DNA of 64,000 nt from Pseudomonas fulva (GTDB lineage: Bacteria > Pseudomonadota > Gammaproteobacteria > Pseudomonadales > Pseudomonadaceae): contig NZ_JADNYP010000002.1 in NCBI RefSeq assembly GCF_015680705.1, positions 124,001 through 188,000 of the forward strand, given 5' to 3'. The notes beneath the pieces were generated by a model. The model was given only the letters and a program-made list of their open reading frames with translations, made no database searches and was not told the DNA's origin. The position numbers and the translations under genes were made by a program. This document shows positions 41,423 through 50,837 of this stretch, one piece after another (position 1 is the first letter of the stretch; every line of letters begins with the position of its first letter).

Positions 41423-41851
41423 ATGGGCCTGCATCTCAACGAAGGTGGCGATGATCTCGCCGAAAACCACGAAATCAACGTCACACCGTTCATCGACGTG
41501 ATGCTGGTGCTGCTGATCATCTTCATGGTCGCGGCACCCCTGGCCACGGTCGACATCAAGGTCGACCTGCCAGCCTCGACCGCCAAGCCCGCGCCGCGCC
41601 CGGAAAAACCGGTGTTCGTCAGCGTTAAGGCCGACCAGAAGCTCTACGTCGGCGATGATCAGGTCCCGCAGCCCAGCCAACTGGGCGCGATGCTCGATGC
41701 CAGGACCAAGGGCGACAAGGAGACCACCATCTTCTTCCAGGCCGACAAGGATGTCGACTACGGTGACCTGATGGAAGTGATGAACACCATGCGCGCGGCC
41801 GGCTACCTCAAGGTCGGCCTGGTCGGACTCGAGACGGCAGCCAAGAAATGA
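41423..41851 (+). CDS. exbD: TonB system energiser ExbD
   Basis: 142 residues; one membrane helix with the conserved Asp in INVTPFIDVMLVLLIIFM, and a periplasmic domain. It forms the proton channel with ExbB. It starts three bases after exbB and overlaps tonB by four (ATGA), so the three are one operon. Confidence 0.96.
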   Translation: MGLHLNEGGDDLAENHEINVTPFIDVMLVLLIIFMVAAPLATVDIKVDLPASTAKPAPRPEKPVFVSVKADQKLYVGDDQVPQPSQLGAMLDARTKGDKETTIFFQADKDVDYGDLMEVMNTMRAAGYLKVGLVGLETAAKK

Positions 41852-42582
41852 CCAAGACCCGGCATAACCTGGCGCGTTACAGTGGCAGCCTGGCTATCGT
41901 CCTGGGGATCCATGCCGTCGCTGTGCTGCTTGCCCTGGACTGGTCGGTGCCCAAGGCCGTCGAACTGCCACCGGCAGCGATGGTGGTCGAGCTGGCACCG
42001 TTGCCCGAGCCCGCGCCGCCACCGCCCCCCAAGGTCGTCCCGCCGCCACCGGCACCGGTCGAGGAGCCGCCATTGCCGAAGGTGGCAGAGGCGCCCAAGC
42101 CCAAGATCGCCGTGGCCAAGCCCAAGCCCAAGCCCAAGCCGAAACCGCAGCCGCCCAAGCCTGAGAAGAAGCCTGAGCCGCCGCAGGAAAAGCCGCCGGC
42201 CGAACAGGTGGTGGACACGCCTCCAGCCAAGACACCGCCGCAGAAGTCCGCCGCTCCGGCGCCGAGCGTCGCCTCCAACAGCAAGGCCCTGCCGACCTGG
42301 CAAAGCGACCTGCTGCGTCATCTGGCGAAGTACAAGCGCTATCCGGAAGACGCTCGTCGGCGCGGCTTGCAAGGCATCAATCGCCTGCGCTTCGTGGTCG
42401 ATGCCAACGGCAAGATCCTCTCCTACTCGCTGGCTGGCGGCTCGGGCAGTGCCTCGCTGGACCGCGCGACACTGGAGATGATCCGTCGCGCGCAACCGGT
42501 GCCCAAGCCACCGCAGGAGCTGTTGAACAACGGCAGCATCGAGGTGGTCGCGCCTTTCGTCTACTCGCTGGATCGCCGCTGA
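41848..42582 (+). CDS. tonB: Energy transducer TonB
   Basis: 244 residues. The N-terminal membrane anchor (about 11-33) is followed by a long Pro/Lys/Glu spacer (residues 55-115) with PKPKP repeats and then the C-terminal domain, including KYKRYPEDARRRGLQG and the ATLEMIRRAQPVPKPP end. It couples the inner-membrane motor to outer-membrane siderophore and vitamin receptors. It ends 91 bases before oxyR. Confidence 0.96.
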   Translation: MTKTRHNLARYSGSLAIVLGIHAVAVLLALDWSVPKAVELPPAAMVVELAPLPEPAPPPPPKVVPPPPAPVEEPPLPKVAEAPKPKIAVAKPKPKPKPKPQPPKPEKKPEPPQEKPPAEQVVDTPPAKTPPQKSAAPAPSVASNSKALPTWQSDLLRHLAKYKRYPEDARRRGLQGINRLRFVVDANGKILSYSLAGGSGSASLDRATLEMIRRAQPVPKPPQELLNNGSIEVVAPFVYSLDRR

Positions 42583-42673
42583 CGGTCGCCCTGTCACAAA
42601 AAGGCAACTCTGATAACGTGCGTCTATCAATTGCAGCCGCTATGCTGGGGCCGCAACTTCATGGACGCACGTT

Positions 42674-43600
42674 ATGACCCTTACCGAACTACGCTACATC
42701 GTCACCCTTGCCCAGGAGCAGCACTTCGGGCACGCCGCCGAACGCTGCCATGTCAGCCAGCCGACCTTGTCGGTCGGGGTCAAGAAGCTCGAGGACGAGC
42801 TTGGCGTGCTGATCTTCGAACGCAGCAAGAGCGCGGTGCGCCTGACCCCCGTGGGCGAGAGCATCGTCGCCCAGGCGCAGAAGGTACTGGAGCAGGCCCA
42901 GGGCATCCGCGAACTGGCCCAGGCCGGCAAGAACCAGCTCACCGCCCCGCTCAAGGTCGGTGCCATCTATACCGTCGGCCCCTACCTTTTCCCCCACCTG
43001 ATCCCGCAGTTGCATCGGGTGGCGCCGCAGATGCCGCTGTACATCGAGGAGAACTTTACCCATGTGCTGCGCGAGAAGCTGCGCAACGGTGAGCTGGACG
43101 CGGTCATCATCGCCCTGCCGTTCAACGAGGCCGACGTGCTGACCCTGCCGCTCTACGACGAGCCGTTCTATGCACTCATGCCCAGCGGGCATCCCTGGAC
43201 CGCCAAGAAGAGCATCGATGCAGGCTCGCTCAACGACAAGAGCCTGCTGCTGCTCGGCGAAGGCCACTGCTTCCGCGACCAGGTGCTCGAAGCCTGTCCG
43301 ACGCTCACCAAGGGCGGCGAGGGCTCCAAGCACACCACCGTCGAGTCCAGCTCGCTGGAAACCATCCGCCACATGGTGGCCTCAGGCCTGGGCGTCTCGA
43401 TCCTGCCGTTGTCGGCGGTCCACAGCCATCACTATGCGCCCGGCGTGATCGAGGTCAGGCCGCTGACGGCCCCCTCCCCGTTCCGAACCGTGGCGATCGC
43501 CTGGCGTGCCAGCTTCCCGCGACCCAAGGCCATCGAGATCCTCGCCGATTCGATACGCCTGTGCTCCGTGGCCAAGCCGCCGCTGGAACAGTCGGCCTGA
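42674..43600 (+). CDS. oxyR: Hydrogen peroxide sensor OxyR
   Basis: 308 residues, LysR fold with HTH HFGHAAERCHVSQPTLSVG. The redox pair is Cys199 and Cys208 in GEGHCFRDQVLEACPT, which forms the activating disulphide. It controls catalase, alkyl hydroperoxide reductase and related genes. recG follows almost at once (stop TGA 43598-43600, recG ATG 43603), so the two are likely co-transcribed, as in P. putida and P. aeruginosa. Confidence 0.97.
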   Translation: MTLTELRYIVTLAQEQHFGHAAERCHVSQPTLSVGVKKLEDELGVLIFERSKSAVRLTPVGESIVAQAQKVLEQAQGIRELAQAGKNQLTAPLKVGAIYTVGPYLFPHLIPQLHRVAPQMPLYIEENFTHVLREKLRNGELDAVIIALPFNEADVLTLPLYDEPFYALMPSGHPWTAKKSIDAGSLNDKSLLLLGEGHCFRDQVLEACPTLTKGGEGSKHTTVESSSLETIRHMVASGLGVSILPLSAVHSHHYAPGVIEVRPLTAPSPFRTVAIAWRASFPRPKAIEILADSIRLCSVAKPPLEQSA

Positions 43601-43602
43601 TC

Positions 43603-45681
43603 ATGACCGAGCTGTCGAAGGTCCCGGTCACGGCGCTCAAGGGTGTCGGCGAGGCCATGGCGCAGAAACTCGCCAAGGTCGGCCTGGAAACCCTGCAGGA
43701 CCTGCTGTTCCACCTGCCGTTGCGTTACCAGGACCGTACCCGGGTGATCCCCATCGGTGCCTTGCGCCCTGGCCAGGATGCGGTGATCGAGGGCGTGGTC
43801 AGCGGTGCCGATGTGGTGATGGGCAAGCGCCGCAGCCTCATCGTGCGCCTGGGGGACGGCAGCGGCGTGATCAGCTTGCGCTTCTATCATTTCAGCAATG
43901 CGCAGAAGGAGGGGCTCAAGCGTGGGACCCACCTGCGTTGCTACGGCGAGGCCCGGCCGGGGGCTTCGGGCCTGGAGATCTATCATCCGGAATACCGCGC
44001 GCTCAACGGCACCGAGCCGGCCCCGGCGGTCGAGCAGACCCTGACGCCAATCTACCCGACCACCGAGGGCCTGACCCAGCAACGCCTGCGCCTGCTGTGC
44101 CAGCAAGCCCTGGCCCAGCTCGGTCCGCGCAGCCTTCCGGACTGGCTCCCCGAGGAGCTGGCGAGGGACTATCGCCTCGCCCCCCTGGATGCCGCCATCC
44201 GCTACCTGCACAATCCGCCAGCCGATGCCGACATCGACGAGCTGGCCGAAGGGCATCACTGGGCGCAGCACCGCCTCGCCTTCGAGGAGCTGCTGACCCA
44301 CCAGCTATCCCAGCAGCGCGTGCGCGAGAGCCTGCGCACATTACGCGCGCCGGTATTGCCGAAGGCCAGCCGCCTGCCAGCTCTGTACCTGGGCAACCTG
44401 GGCTTCACTCCCACGGGTGCGCAGCAGCGGGTCGGCAACGAAATCGCTCATGACCTGAGCCAGGGCGAGCCGATGATGCGTCTGGTGCAAGGCGACGTGG
44501 GCGCCGGCAAGACCGTCGTCGCCGCGCTCGCGGCCTTGCAAGCACTCGAAGCCGGTTACCAGGTCGCCCTGATGGCACCGACGGAGATCCTCGCCGAGCA
44601 GCATTTCATCACCTTCAAGCGCTGGCTCGAACCCCTCGGCATCGATGTCGCCTGGCTTGCCGGCAAGCTCAAGGGCAGGGCCAGGGTCGCCGCCCTGGAG
44701 CAGATTGCCAATGGCGTGCCCATGGTGGTCGGGACCCACGCGCTGTTCCAGGACGAGGTCAGGTTCAATCGCCTGGCGCTGGCCATCATCGACGAGCAGC
44801 ACCGTTTTGGCGTGCAGCAGCGGCTGGCATTGCGCCAGAAAGGCGTCGCCGGCGAACTGTGCCCGCATCAGCTGATCATGACCGCCACGCCGATTCCAAG
44901 GACGCTGGCGATGAGCGCCTATGCCGACTTGGACACCTCCGTGCTCGACGAACTGCCCCCTGGCCGTACGCCGGTTAACACCGTGCTGGTGGCCGACAGC
45001 CGCCGCTTCGAAGTCGTCGAGCGGGTACGCGCCGCCTGTGCCGAAGGCCGCCAGGCCTATTGGGTCTGCACCCTGATCGAAGAGTCCGAGGAGCTGACTT
45101 GCCAGGCCGCGGAGAGCACCTACGAGGATCTTCAGGCAGCCTTGGGCGAGCTGAGCGTGGGGCTGATCCACGGGCGCATGAAACCGGCCGAGAAAGCCGC
45201 GGTCATGGCCGAATTCAAGGAAGGCAAGCTGCAGCTGCTGGTCGCCACCACGGTCATCGAGGTGGGCGTGGACGTACCCAATGCCAGCCTGATGATCATC
45301 GAGAATCCCGAGCGGCTCGGGCTCGCCCAGCTTCACCAGTTGCGCGGGCGCGTCGGTCGCGGCAGTGCCGTGAGTCATTGCGTGTTGCTCTACCACCCCC
45401 CACTGTCGCAAATCGGTCGCGAGCGCCTGGGTATCATGCGCGAAACCAACGACGGTTTCGTCATCGCCGAGAAGGACCTGGAGCTGCGCGGTCCCGGCGA
45501 GATGCTTGGCACCCGGCAGACGGGCCTGTTGCAGTTCAAGGTCGCGGACCTGATGCGTGATGCGGATCTGCTTCCCCCGGTGAGGGATGCCGCCCAGGCA
45601 CTGCTGGCCCGCTGGCCACACCATGTCAGCCCGCTGCTCGATCGCTGGCTGCGTCATGGGCAACAGTACGGGCAAGTGTGA
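43603..45681 (+). CDS. recG: ATP-dependent DNA helicase RecG
   Basis: 692 residues from ATG 43603. The N-terminal wedge domain (VPVTALKGVGEAMAQKLAKV) is followed by the helicase: Walker A GDVGAGKTV, the DEQH box IIDEQHRFGVQQ, MTATPIPRTLAMS, and C-terminal VIEVGVDVPNAS and QLRGRVGRGS. RecG remodels stalled forks and R-loops. It is the last gene of the oxyR-recG pair. Confidence 0.97.
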   Translation: MTELSKVPVTALKGVGEAMAQKLAKVGLETLQDLLFHLPLRYQDRTRVIPIGALRPGQDAVIEGVVSGADVVMGKRRSLIVRLGDGSGVISLRFYHFSNAQKEGLKRGTHLRCYGEARPGASGLEIYHPEYRALNGTEPAPAVEQTLTPIYPTTEGLTQQRLRLLCQQALAQLGPRSLPDWLPEELARDYRLAPLDAAIRYLHNPPADADIDELAEGHHWAQHRLAFEELLTHQLSQQRVRESLRTLRAPVLPKASRLPALYLGNLGFTPTGAQQRVGNEIAHDLSQGEPMMRLVQGDVGAGKTVVAALAALQALEAGYQVALMAPTEILAEQHFITFKRWLEPLGIDVAWLAGKLKGRARVAALEQIANGVPMVVGTHALFQDEVRFNRLALAIIDEQHRFGVQQRLALRQKGVAGELCPHQLIMTATPIPRTLAMSAYADLDTSVLDELPPGRTPVNTVLVADSRRFEVVERVRAACAEGRQAYWVCTLIEESEELTCQAAESTYEDLQAALGELSVGLIHGRMKPAEKAAVMAEFKEGKLQLLVATTVIEVGVDVPNASLMIIENPERLGLAQLHQLRGRVGRGSAVSHCVLLYHPPLSQIGRERLGIMRETNDGFVIAEKDLELRGPGEMLGTRQTGLLQFKVADLMRDADLLPPVRDAAQALLARWPHHVSPLLDRWLRHGQQYGQV

Positions 45682-45755
45682 TATAGCTCACGAACAGGAC
45701 CAGCCAAATGGTGGGACTGGTTATACTTTGCGTCTGAATATCCTGGACATCGCCC

Positions 45756-47159
45756 ATGACCGAAGCTGCTCTGGAAAACGCGCCCGCCCATGTACCACCG
45801 GTGATTCGGACCTTGCTTGAAAAGCTTGGCGTCGCCTATCGCGAAGTGCAGGAGGGCTCGGCCGTTGCGGCAGGCAACCGGATCCAGGCGATCCTGCTCG
45901 AAGATGCCGTCGGCGCGCTGCTAGTGCTGTTCCCGGCAAGCCAGCTGCTCGATCTCAAGCGGCTCACCGAGCTGACCGGACGCAAGCTGGTCGCCGTCCC
46001 GGCCGCACGGCTCAAGCAGATGCTCGACAAGCACGGACTCAAAGCCCTCCCTGGCATTCCTGCGCTGACCAGCTCGCCTTGCCTCTATGAACAGGATCTT
46101 GTCGAGACCGAGACGCTGTTCATCCATTCGGGCGAGCCGGGGGTGATGCTGGCGATCGAGCGCGAAGCCTTCAAGCGCCTGCTGAACAAGGCCAGCGCGG
46201 GCAAGTTCGGCGAACCCGTGAAAGGCATCCGGCCCAATTTCGATCGCCCCACGGACGATTCGCAGGAAATCACCCAGGCCGTGCAGGCCTTCACTGCACG
46301 GCGCATCCAGCAGCGGCTCGAGCAGACCATCGAGATACCGCCACTGGCCGATACCGCGCAGAAGATCATCAAGCTGCGGGTAGATCCCAACGCCAGCGTC
46401 GATGACATCACCTCGGTAGTGGAAACCGATCCTGCCTTGGCCGCCCAGGTCGTCAGCTGGGCCGCATCACCCTACTACGCATCGCCTGGCAGGATTCGCT
46501 CGGTGGAAGATGCCATCGTGCGCGTGCTGGGCTTCGACCTGGTGATCAACCTGGCGCTGGGGCTGGCGCTGGGCAAGACCTTGAGCCTGCCCAAGGACCA
46601 TCCGCAGCAGGCAACGCCCTACTGGCAGCAGTCGATCTACACAGCAGCGGTCATCGAGGGGCTTACCCGGGCGATGCCACGCGCCGAACGCCCGGAAACC
46701 GGCCTGACCTATCTGGCCGGTCTGCTGCACAATTTTGGCTATCTATTGCTCGCGCATGTCTTTCCGCCGCATTTCTCGCTGATATGCAGGCATCTGGAGG
46801 TCAATCCGCACCTGGACCACACCTATGTGGAACAGCACCTGCTCGGCATCAGCCGCGAACAGATCGGCGCCTGGTTGATGGGTGTATGGGACATGCCACA
46901 GGAACTGGTCACCGCGCTGCGCTTCCAGAACGACCCCGAGTACAGCGGCGAGCATGCGCCGTTTGCCAACCTGGTCTGCCTGGCTACCCGTCTGCTACGC
47001 ACCCGCGGCATCGGATCGGGCCCCGACGTCGGCGTCCCCGATGCGCTGCTCGAACGTCTGCACCTGCCCCGGGAAAAGGCCGAACAGGTGGTCGACCGCG
47101 TCCTGGAAGCCGAGGCCCTGTTGCGCGAGCTGGCAGCCCAGTTCAACGTAACCCATTGA
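45756..47159 (+). CDS. YbaK-like / HDOD two-domain protein
   Basis: 467 residues. Residues about 15-155 resemble the aminoacyl-tRNA deacylase (YbaK/ProX) fold, beginning VIRTLLEKLGVAYREVQEGS. Residues about 205-400 form an HDOD domain, with IEIPPLADTAQKIIKLRVDP, VETDPALAAQVVSWA and GLLHNFGYLLLAHVFP; the HD-type metal residues are not complete, as usual for HDOD. HDOD proteins work in signalling; this fusion is a known Pseudomonas protein without firm function. It follows recG by 74 bases. Confidence 0.85.
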   Translation: MTEAALENAPAHVPPVIRTLLEKLGVAYREVQEGSAVAAGNRIQAILLEDAVGALLVLFPASQLLDLKRLTELTGRKLVAVPAARLKQMLDKHGLKALPGIPALTSSPCLYEQDLVETETLFIHSGEPGVMLAIEREAFKRLLNKASAGKFGEPVKGIRPNFDRPTDDSQEITQAVQAFTARRIQQRLEQTIEIPPLADTAQKIIKLRVDPNASVDDITSVVETDPALAAQVVSWAASPYYASPGRIRSVEDAIVRVLGFDLVINLALGLALGKTLSLPKDHPQQATPYWQQSIYTAAVIEGLTRAMPRAERPETGLTYLAGLLHNFGYLLLAHVFPPHFSLICRHLEVNPHLDHTYVEQHLLGISREQIGAWLMGVWDMPQELVTALRFQNDPEYSGEHAPFANLVCLATRLLRTRGIGSGPDVGVPDALLERLHLPREKAEQVVDRVLEAEALLRELAAQFNVTH

Positions 47160-47232
47160 AGTCGTTCCAGGCGATGACCACACAAGCCCGGTACATCTGA
47201 AGGTACCGGGCCAAGACCATCCAGGTGGCCGC

Positions 47233-47526
47233 TTAGCGCGATGCCGAGCCGCCCTCGGCATTGATGCTGTCCCTGAGATTCTTGCCAGGCTTGAAAGCCA
47301 CCGTGTTGCTTGCCCTGATCTTCACCGGCTCGCCTGTCTGCGGATTCTTGCCAGTGCGTGCTCCCCGATGCCGTTTTTCGAAAGTGCCGAAGCCGACCAG
47401 CGTGACCGTATCCTTGTCGAGCGCTCCGGTGATCGAATCGAGAATCGCGTTGAGTACCTCGTTGGCCTTCTCCTTGGTGAGATCGGCCCGTTCGGCGATA
47501 GCGGCGGCGAGATCTGGTTTGCGCAT
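47233..47526 (-). CDS. hup: HU-family DNA-binding protein
   Basis: 97 residues, the HU length, starting MRKPDLAAAIAERADLTKEKA, with GFGTFEKRHRGARTGKNPQT and the VAFKPGKNLRD end. It is a nucleoid protein that bends DNA. It is of the hupN/hupA group found here in Pseudomonas. The C-terminus is slightly extended (NAEGGSASR). Confidence 0.95.
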   Translation of the reverse strand: MRKPDLAAAIAERADLTKEKANEVLNAILDSITGALDKDTVTLVGFGTFEKRHRGARTGKNPQTGEPVKIRASNTVAFKPGKNLRDSINAEGGSASR

Positions 47527-47844
47527 GTGTGAAGCCTCTTTGACGGATTTTTCTTGTTATTGCCGTGCTATTCCACTGGAACAGCGTTCAAGGCGCCGCA
47601 GGCTCTACACTGCGGCAGACGCAACTGAGAATGGCATGCTCGTCGAGGCCGCGCCAGTACCGATGGGTGTCAATGACCCGAGGGTTGAAGGCCATATGCG
47701 ACACATGACGAGCCAATCATGCCATTACGGCTAGCCAAGACCGTAAAGCGCAGCGAAGACAGGGATCCCGTTCGAGTCGCCTGCAAGCGCTCCAGGCAAT
47801 CGTGCTAAGCTCAGCGTTCCTAGGCCTGCAACAAGCATATCGAC
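47527..47844. other. Gap of 318 bases between hup and ubiC
   Basis: No gene was recognised. It must hold the divergent promoters for hup and ubiC. In P. aeruginosa and, from memory, P. putida, rubredoxin and rubredoxin reductase genes occupy this place; none is present here. Confidence 0.5.
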
Positions 47845-48402
47845 GTGCCGTACGAAACTTCGCAAGCAGCCACGGTCACGTGGCAGTCTTACTTCCAGGT
47901 CGCATCCGAGCTCCAGGAACCGATCCGCCAATGGCTGTTCGACGAAGGCTCCCTCACCCGCCGTCTCACTCGGCTTTCTGGCGACCAGTTTTCCGTCATG
48001 CCGGTACATGAGGGCTGGCAGCCACTGCGTGACGATGAATGTCTGGCGCTTGGCCTGTCACCGGGCGAGCCGGGATGGGTCAGGGAAGTGTTCTTGCTTG
48101 GGCATGGCCAACCTTGGGTATTCGCCCGCAGCGTGGCTTCGCGCCAGGCACTGGCACGGGGCGGACTGGACATGGAAAGCCTGGGCAGTCGCTCCCTGGG
48201 CGAGCTGCTGTTCTGCGACCAGGCCTTCACCCGCCATCCCATCGAGGTATGTCGATACCCCCGGGCCTGGATGCCCGCACCCGAACCGACCCAGCCGCTG
48301 TGGGCCCGTCGATCACGTTTCGAGCGTGATGGGCTGAGCCTGCTGGTCGCCGAGGTCTTTCTGCCCGCGTTATGGCAGGCAGCAGCCAAGGAGCCGTGCT
48401 GA
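47845..48402 (+). CDS. ubiC: Chorismate lyase
   Basis: 185 residues starting with GTG at 47845 (no strong ribosome site). It has the [23 protein letters not shown] core and the [19 protein letters not shown] end typical of UbiC. It splits chorismate to 4-hydroxybenzoate and pyruvate, the first step of ubiquinone synthesis. Its stop overlaps the ubiA start by one base (TGATG). Confidence 0.93.
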   Translation: MPYETSQAATVTWQSYFQVASELQEPIRQWLFDEGSLTRRLTRLSGDQFSVMPVHEGWQPLRDDECLALGLSPGEPGWVREVFLLGHGQPWVFARSVASRQALARGGLDMESLGSRSLGELLFCDQAFTRHPIEVCRYPRAWMPAPEPTQPLWARRSRFERDGLSLLVAEVFLPALWQAAAKEPC

Positions 48403-49292
48403 TGTACCTGCAGTTGCTCAAATCGCTCAACCGGCTGCATCCACGGGCCTGGGACTTCATCCAGCTCAGCCGGATGGACCGGCCGATTGGCATCTACCTG
48501 CTGTTGTGGCCGACGCTATCGGCCGTCTGGATCGCGGCGCAGGGCCAGCCTACGCTGGCCAATGTGCTGATCTTCGGGCTTGGCGTGGTGTTGATGCGCG
48601 CGGCCGGCTGCGCGATCAACGACTACGCCGATCGCAAGGTAGATGGGCACGTCAAGCGCACGGCCGACCGTCCGCTGGCCAGTGGCAGGGTCAAGGGGCG
48701 CGAGGCGCTCATGCTGTTCGTCATCCTCGTCGCGGTGAGCTTCTTGCTGGTGCTGTGCACCAATGCCCGGACCGTATGGCTTTCCTTCGGTGCGGTGGCC
48801 CTTGCCTTCTGCTACCCGTTCATGAAGCGCTACACCTATTATCCACAAGTCGTGCTGGGTGCCGCGTACTCCTGGGGTATTCCCATGGCCTTCACGGCGG
48901 CCGGGCACGAACTGCCAGCCGCGGCATGGCTGCTCTACATCGCCAACCTGCTCTGGACGGTCGGCTACGACACCTACTACGCCATGGTCGACCGTGACGA
49001 CGATCTCAAGATCGGGGTCAAGTCCACCGCCATCCTGTTCGGCGAGGCCGACCGCAACATCATCCTCGGCCTGCAGATGCTGTCGCTGGGTTGTCTGTTG
49101 TTGGCCGGCCAACGCTTCGAGTTGGGCGGTTGGTTCCACCTCGGCCTGCTGGCCGCCGCGTGCTGCTTCGCCTGGGAATACCGCTACACCCGCAAGCGCG
49201 ACCGCGAGTCCTGCTTCAAAGCCTTCCTGCACAACCACTGGGCTGGCTTCTTGATCTTCATCGCAGTGGTGGTGGACTACGCTGCGCGCTGA
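48402..49292 (+). CDS. ubiA: 4-hydroxybenzoate polyprenyltransferase
   Basis: 296 residues from ATG 48402, with AAGGAG before it. The two Asp-rich prenyl-diphosphate motifs are [19 protein letters not shown] and [17 protein letters not shown]. Seven to nine membrane helices are visible. It joins the polyprenyl chain to 4-hydroxybenzoate, directly after UbiC. Confidence 0.97.
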   Translation: MYLQLLKSLNRLHPRAWDFIQLSRMDRPIGIYLLLWPTLSAVWIAAQGQPTLANVLIFGLGVVLMRAAGCAINDYADRKVDGHVKRTADRPLASGRVKGREALMLFVILVAVSFLLVLCTNARTVWLSFGAVALAFCYPFMKRYTYYPQVVLGAAYSWGIPMAFTAAGHELPAAAWLLYIANLLWTVGYDTYYAMVDRDDDLKIGVKSTAILFGEADRNIILGLQMLSLGCLLLAGQRFELGGWFHLGLLAAACCFAWEYRYTRKRDRESCFKAFLHNHWAGFLIFIAVVVDYAAR

Positions 49293-49340
49293 CCGGCAAA
49301 GCGCCGCGCCGGTCGCTGGCGCGGCCCATGCCGCCTGGTG

Positions 49341-49712
49341 TCAGGGCTTGGCGACATGCCAGATGCCGCGCATGCCATCACCCGTCTTGTCCGTGGTGAT
49401 CTTGTCCTTGATGAAGGTATACAGCGGCTTGCCGTCATAGGCCCATTGCATCGCGCCATCATCGCGCCGTACCTGGGTCCACCTGCCCTGCGCCGCCTCT
49501 TCGCCCGGCTTGACCAGCAAGGGCGGCCAGTTCTTGGCGCATTCGCCGGTACAGACCGATTTGTTGCGGGTGTCCTTGTCGAAGGTATAGAGCGTCATGC
49601 CATCGGCATCGACCCAGATGCCGTCCTGTTCAATGGCCGGTTGCCCCCAGGCCAGCTTCGGCAACGTCAATGCCCCGAGCAGGATCATCCAGCCCAGCGT
49701 GTATCGAGTCAT
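49341..49712 (-). CDS. Exported small protein with lipoprotein-type repeats
   Basis: 123 residues from ATG 49712 (GGAGG at eight bases; a second ATG is six bases upstream). Signal peptide GWMILLGALTLPKLAWG, then two copies of the Yx(F/W/Y)xxD-type repeat found in secreted bacterial proteins of unknown function: MTLYTFDKDTRNKSVC with CAKNWPPL, and PLYTFIKDKITTDKTGDG. The family (DUF/COG4315 type) is usually exported and often linked to redox stress, but its role is open. It is divergent from phoB. Confidence 0.8.
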   Translation of the reverse strand: MTRYTLGWMILLGALTLPKLAWGQPAIEQDGIWVDADGMTLYTFDKDTRNKSVCTGECAKNWPPLLVKPGEEAAQGRWTQVRRDDGAMQWAYDGKPLYTFIKDKITTDKTGDGMRGIWHVAKP

Positions 49713-49814
49713 GGTCATACCCTCCAGTACAGGTGATTGGCGCTGCAAGCCATTGGCCGCAAGCTCTCCTGAAGCCTAGCCAAGCCAGGTCGACTCGCCA
49801 GCATGGACAAGATC

Positions 49815-49846
49815 CTGTCACACAGCTGCAATAATTCCGTTATCTA
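49815..49846 (+). promoter_or_regulatory. PHO box and -10 of phoB
   Basis: CTGTCAC (49815-49821) and CTGCAAT (49826-49832) have the 11-base period of PhoB binding half-sites. A -10-like TATCTA is at 49841-49846, eight bases after the box, as in PhoB-activated promoters. This suggests phoB autoregulates. Confidence 0.75.
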
Positions 49847-49885
49847 ATGCGGACCAAGACATCGTTCCCAGGAGAGGTTTTGAGC

Positions 49886-50575
49886 ATGGTAGGCAGGAGT
49901 ATTCTGATCGTTGACGACGAAGCGCCCATTCGCGAGATGATCGCCGTTGCATTGGAAATGGCCGGCTATGACTGCCTCGAAGCAGAAAACTCGCAGCAGG
50001 CGCACGCGATCATCGTCGATCGCAAGCCGGACCTGATCCTGCTCGACTGGATGCTGCCGGGCACATCGGGAATCGAGCTGGCCCGACGCCTCAAGCGTGA
50101 CGAACTCACCGGCGACATTCCGATCATCATGCTCACGGCCAAAGGCGAAGAGGACAACAAGATCCAGGGGCTGGAGGTTGGCGCCGACGACTACATCACC
50201 AAGCCGTTCTCGCCTCGCGAACTGGTGGCCCGGCTCAAGGCCGTGCTGCGCCGTACAGGCCCCAGCGACAGCGAAGCGCCCATCGAGATCGGTGGCCTGC
50301 TGCTCGACCCCATCAGCCACCGGGTCACCATCGATGGCAAACCGGCTGAAATGGGCCCCACCGAATACCGCCTGCTGCAGTTCTTCATGACCCATCAGGA
50401 ACGCGCCTACACGCGCGGCCAGTTGCTCGACCAGGTATGGGGAGGCAACGTCTATGTCGAAGAGCGCACGGTCGACGTGCACATCCGACGCCTGCGCAAG
50501 GCCTTGGGCGAAGCCTACGAAAACCTGGTACAAACCGTGCGCGGCACAGGTTACCGCTTCTCCACCAAGAGCTAG
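49886..50575 (+). CDS. phoB: Phosphate response regulator PhoB
   Basis: 229 residues starting [19 protein letters not shown]. Receiver: Asp54 in [11 protein letters not shown] is the phosphorylation site, Lys106 in YITKPFSP is conserved. C-terminal OmpR winged helix has [14 protein letters not shown] and [28 protein letters not shown] precedes the ATG. Its TAG stop lies within a CTAG that is the border of a MITE-like element. PhoR is 262 bases downstream. Confidence 0.98.
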   Translation: MVGRSILIVDDEAPIREMIAVALEMAGYDCLEAENSQQAHAIIVDRKPDLILLDWMLPGTSGIELARRLKRDELTGDIPIIMLTAKGEEDNKIQGLEVGADDYITKPFSPRELVARLKAVLRRTGPSDSEAPIEIGGLLLDPISHRVTIDGKPAEMGPTEYRLLQFFMTHQERAYTRGQLLDQVWGGNVYVEERTVDVHIRRLRKALGEAYENLVQTVRGTGYRFSTKS

Positions 50576-50733
50576 GCTTTGTACGAAAAGTCGCCGAGCG
50601 GCGATCAGGCAAGGCGAAAACAGGCGAAGAACGGCCGGGGTCGCGCTCGACTTTACTGGTGGTAAATGAACATTCCGAGCCTGTTTTCAACGTAGCCTGA
50701 TCGTCGCGCAGGCACTTTCCGTACAAAGCCTAG
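50572..50733. mobile_element. MITE-like palindromic element, CTAG-flanked
   Basis: A 154-bp segment (50576-50729) begins GCTTTGTACGAAAAGT and its far end, read on the other strand, begins GCTTTGTACGGAAAGT. About 50 bases match at each end, including CGATCAGGC and GAAAACAGGC at equal distances, so the element folds to a long hairpin. CTAG flanks both sides (50572-50575, 50730-50733), as expected for a 4-bp target duplication of the IS5 type. It has no transposase gene. Confidence 0.75.
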
Positions 50734-50775
50734 GGGCAGGCGGCAAGCGCGACGGCACGCGCGCCTTGCAGATAC

Positions 50776-50816
50776 GACACGGACATACTTGAAGCTCGAG
50801 GCTTGCAGCTTGCAGC
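50776..50816 (-). repeat. 41-bp dispersed repeat, copy 1 (with AGCTGCA heptads)
   Basis: Read on the minus strand this 41-bp unit matches 55611-55651 at 36 of 41 positions, with the shared core GCCTCGAGCTTCA and TGTCCGTGTC. It begins with two GCTGCAA heptads. It lies just after the MITE and before phoR. Confidence 0.7.
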
Positions 50817-50837
50817 TGCCCTCCCAAGGACCGGAAA

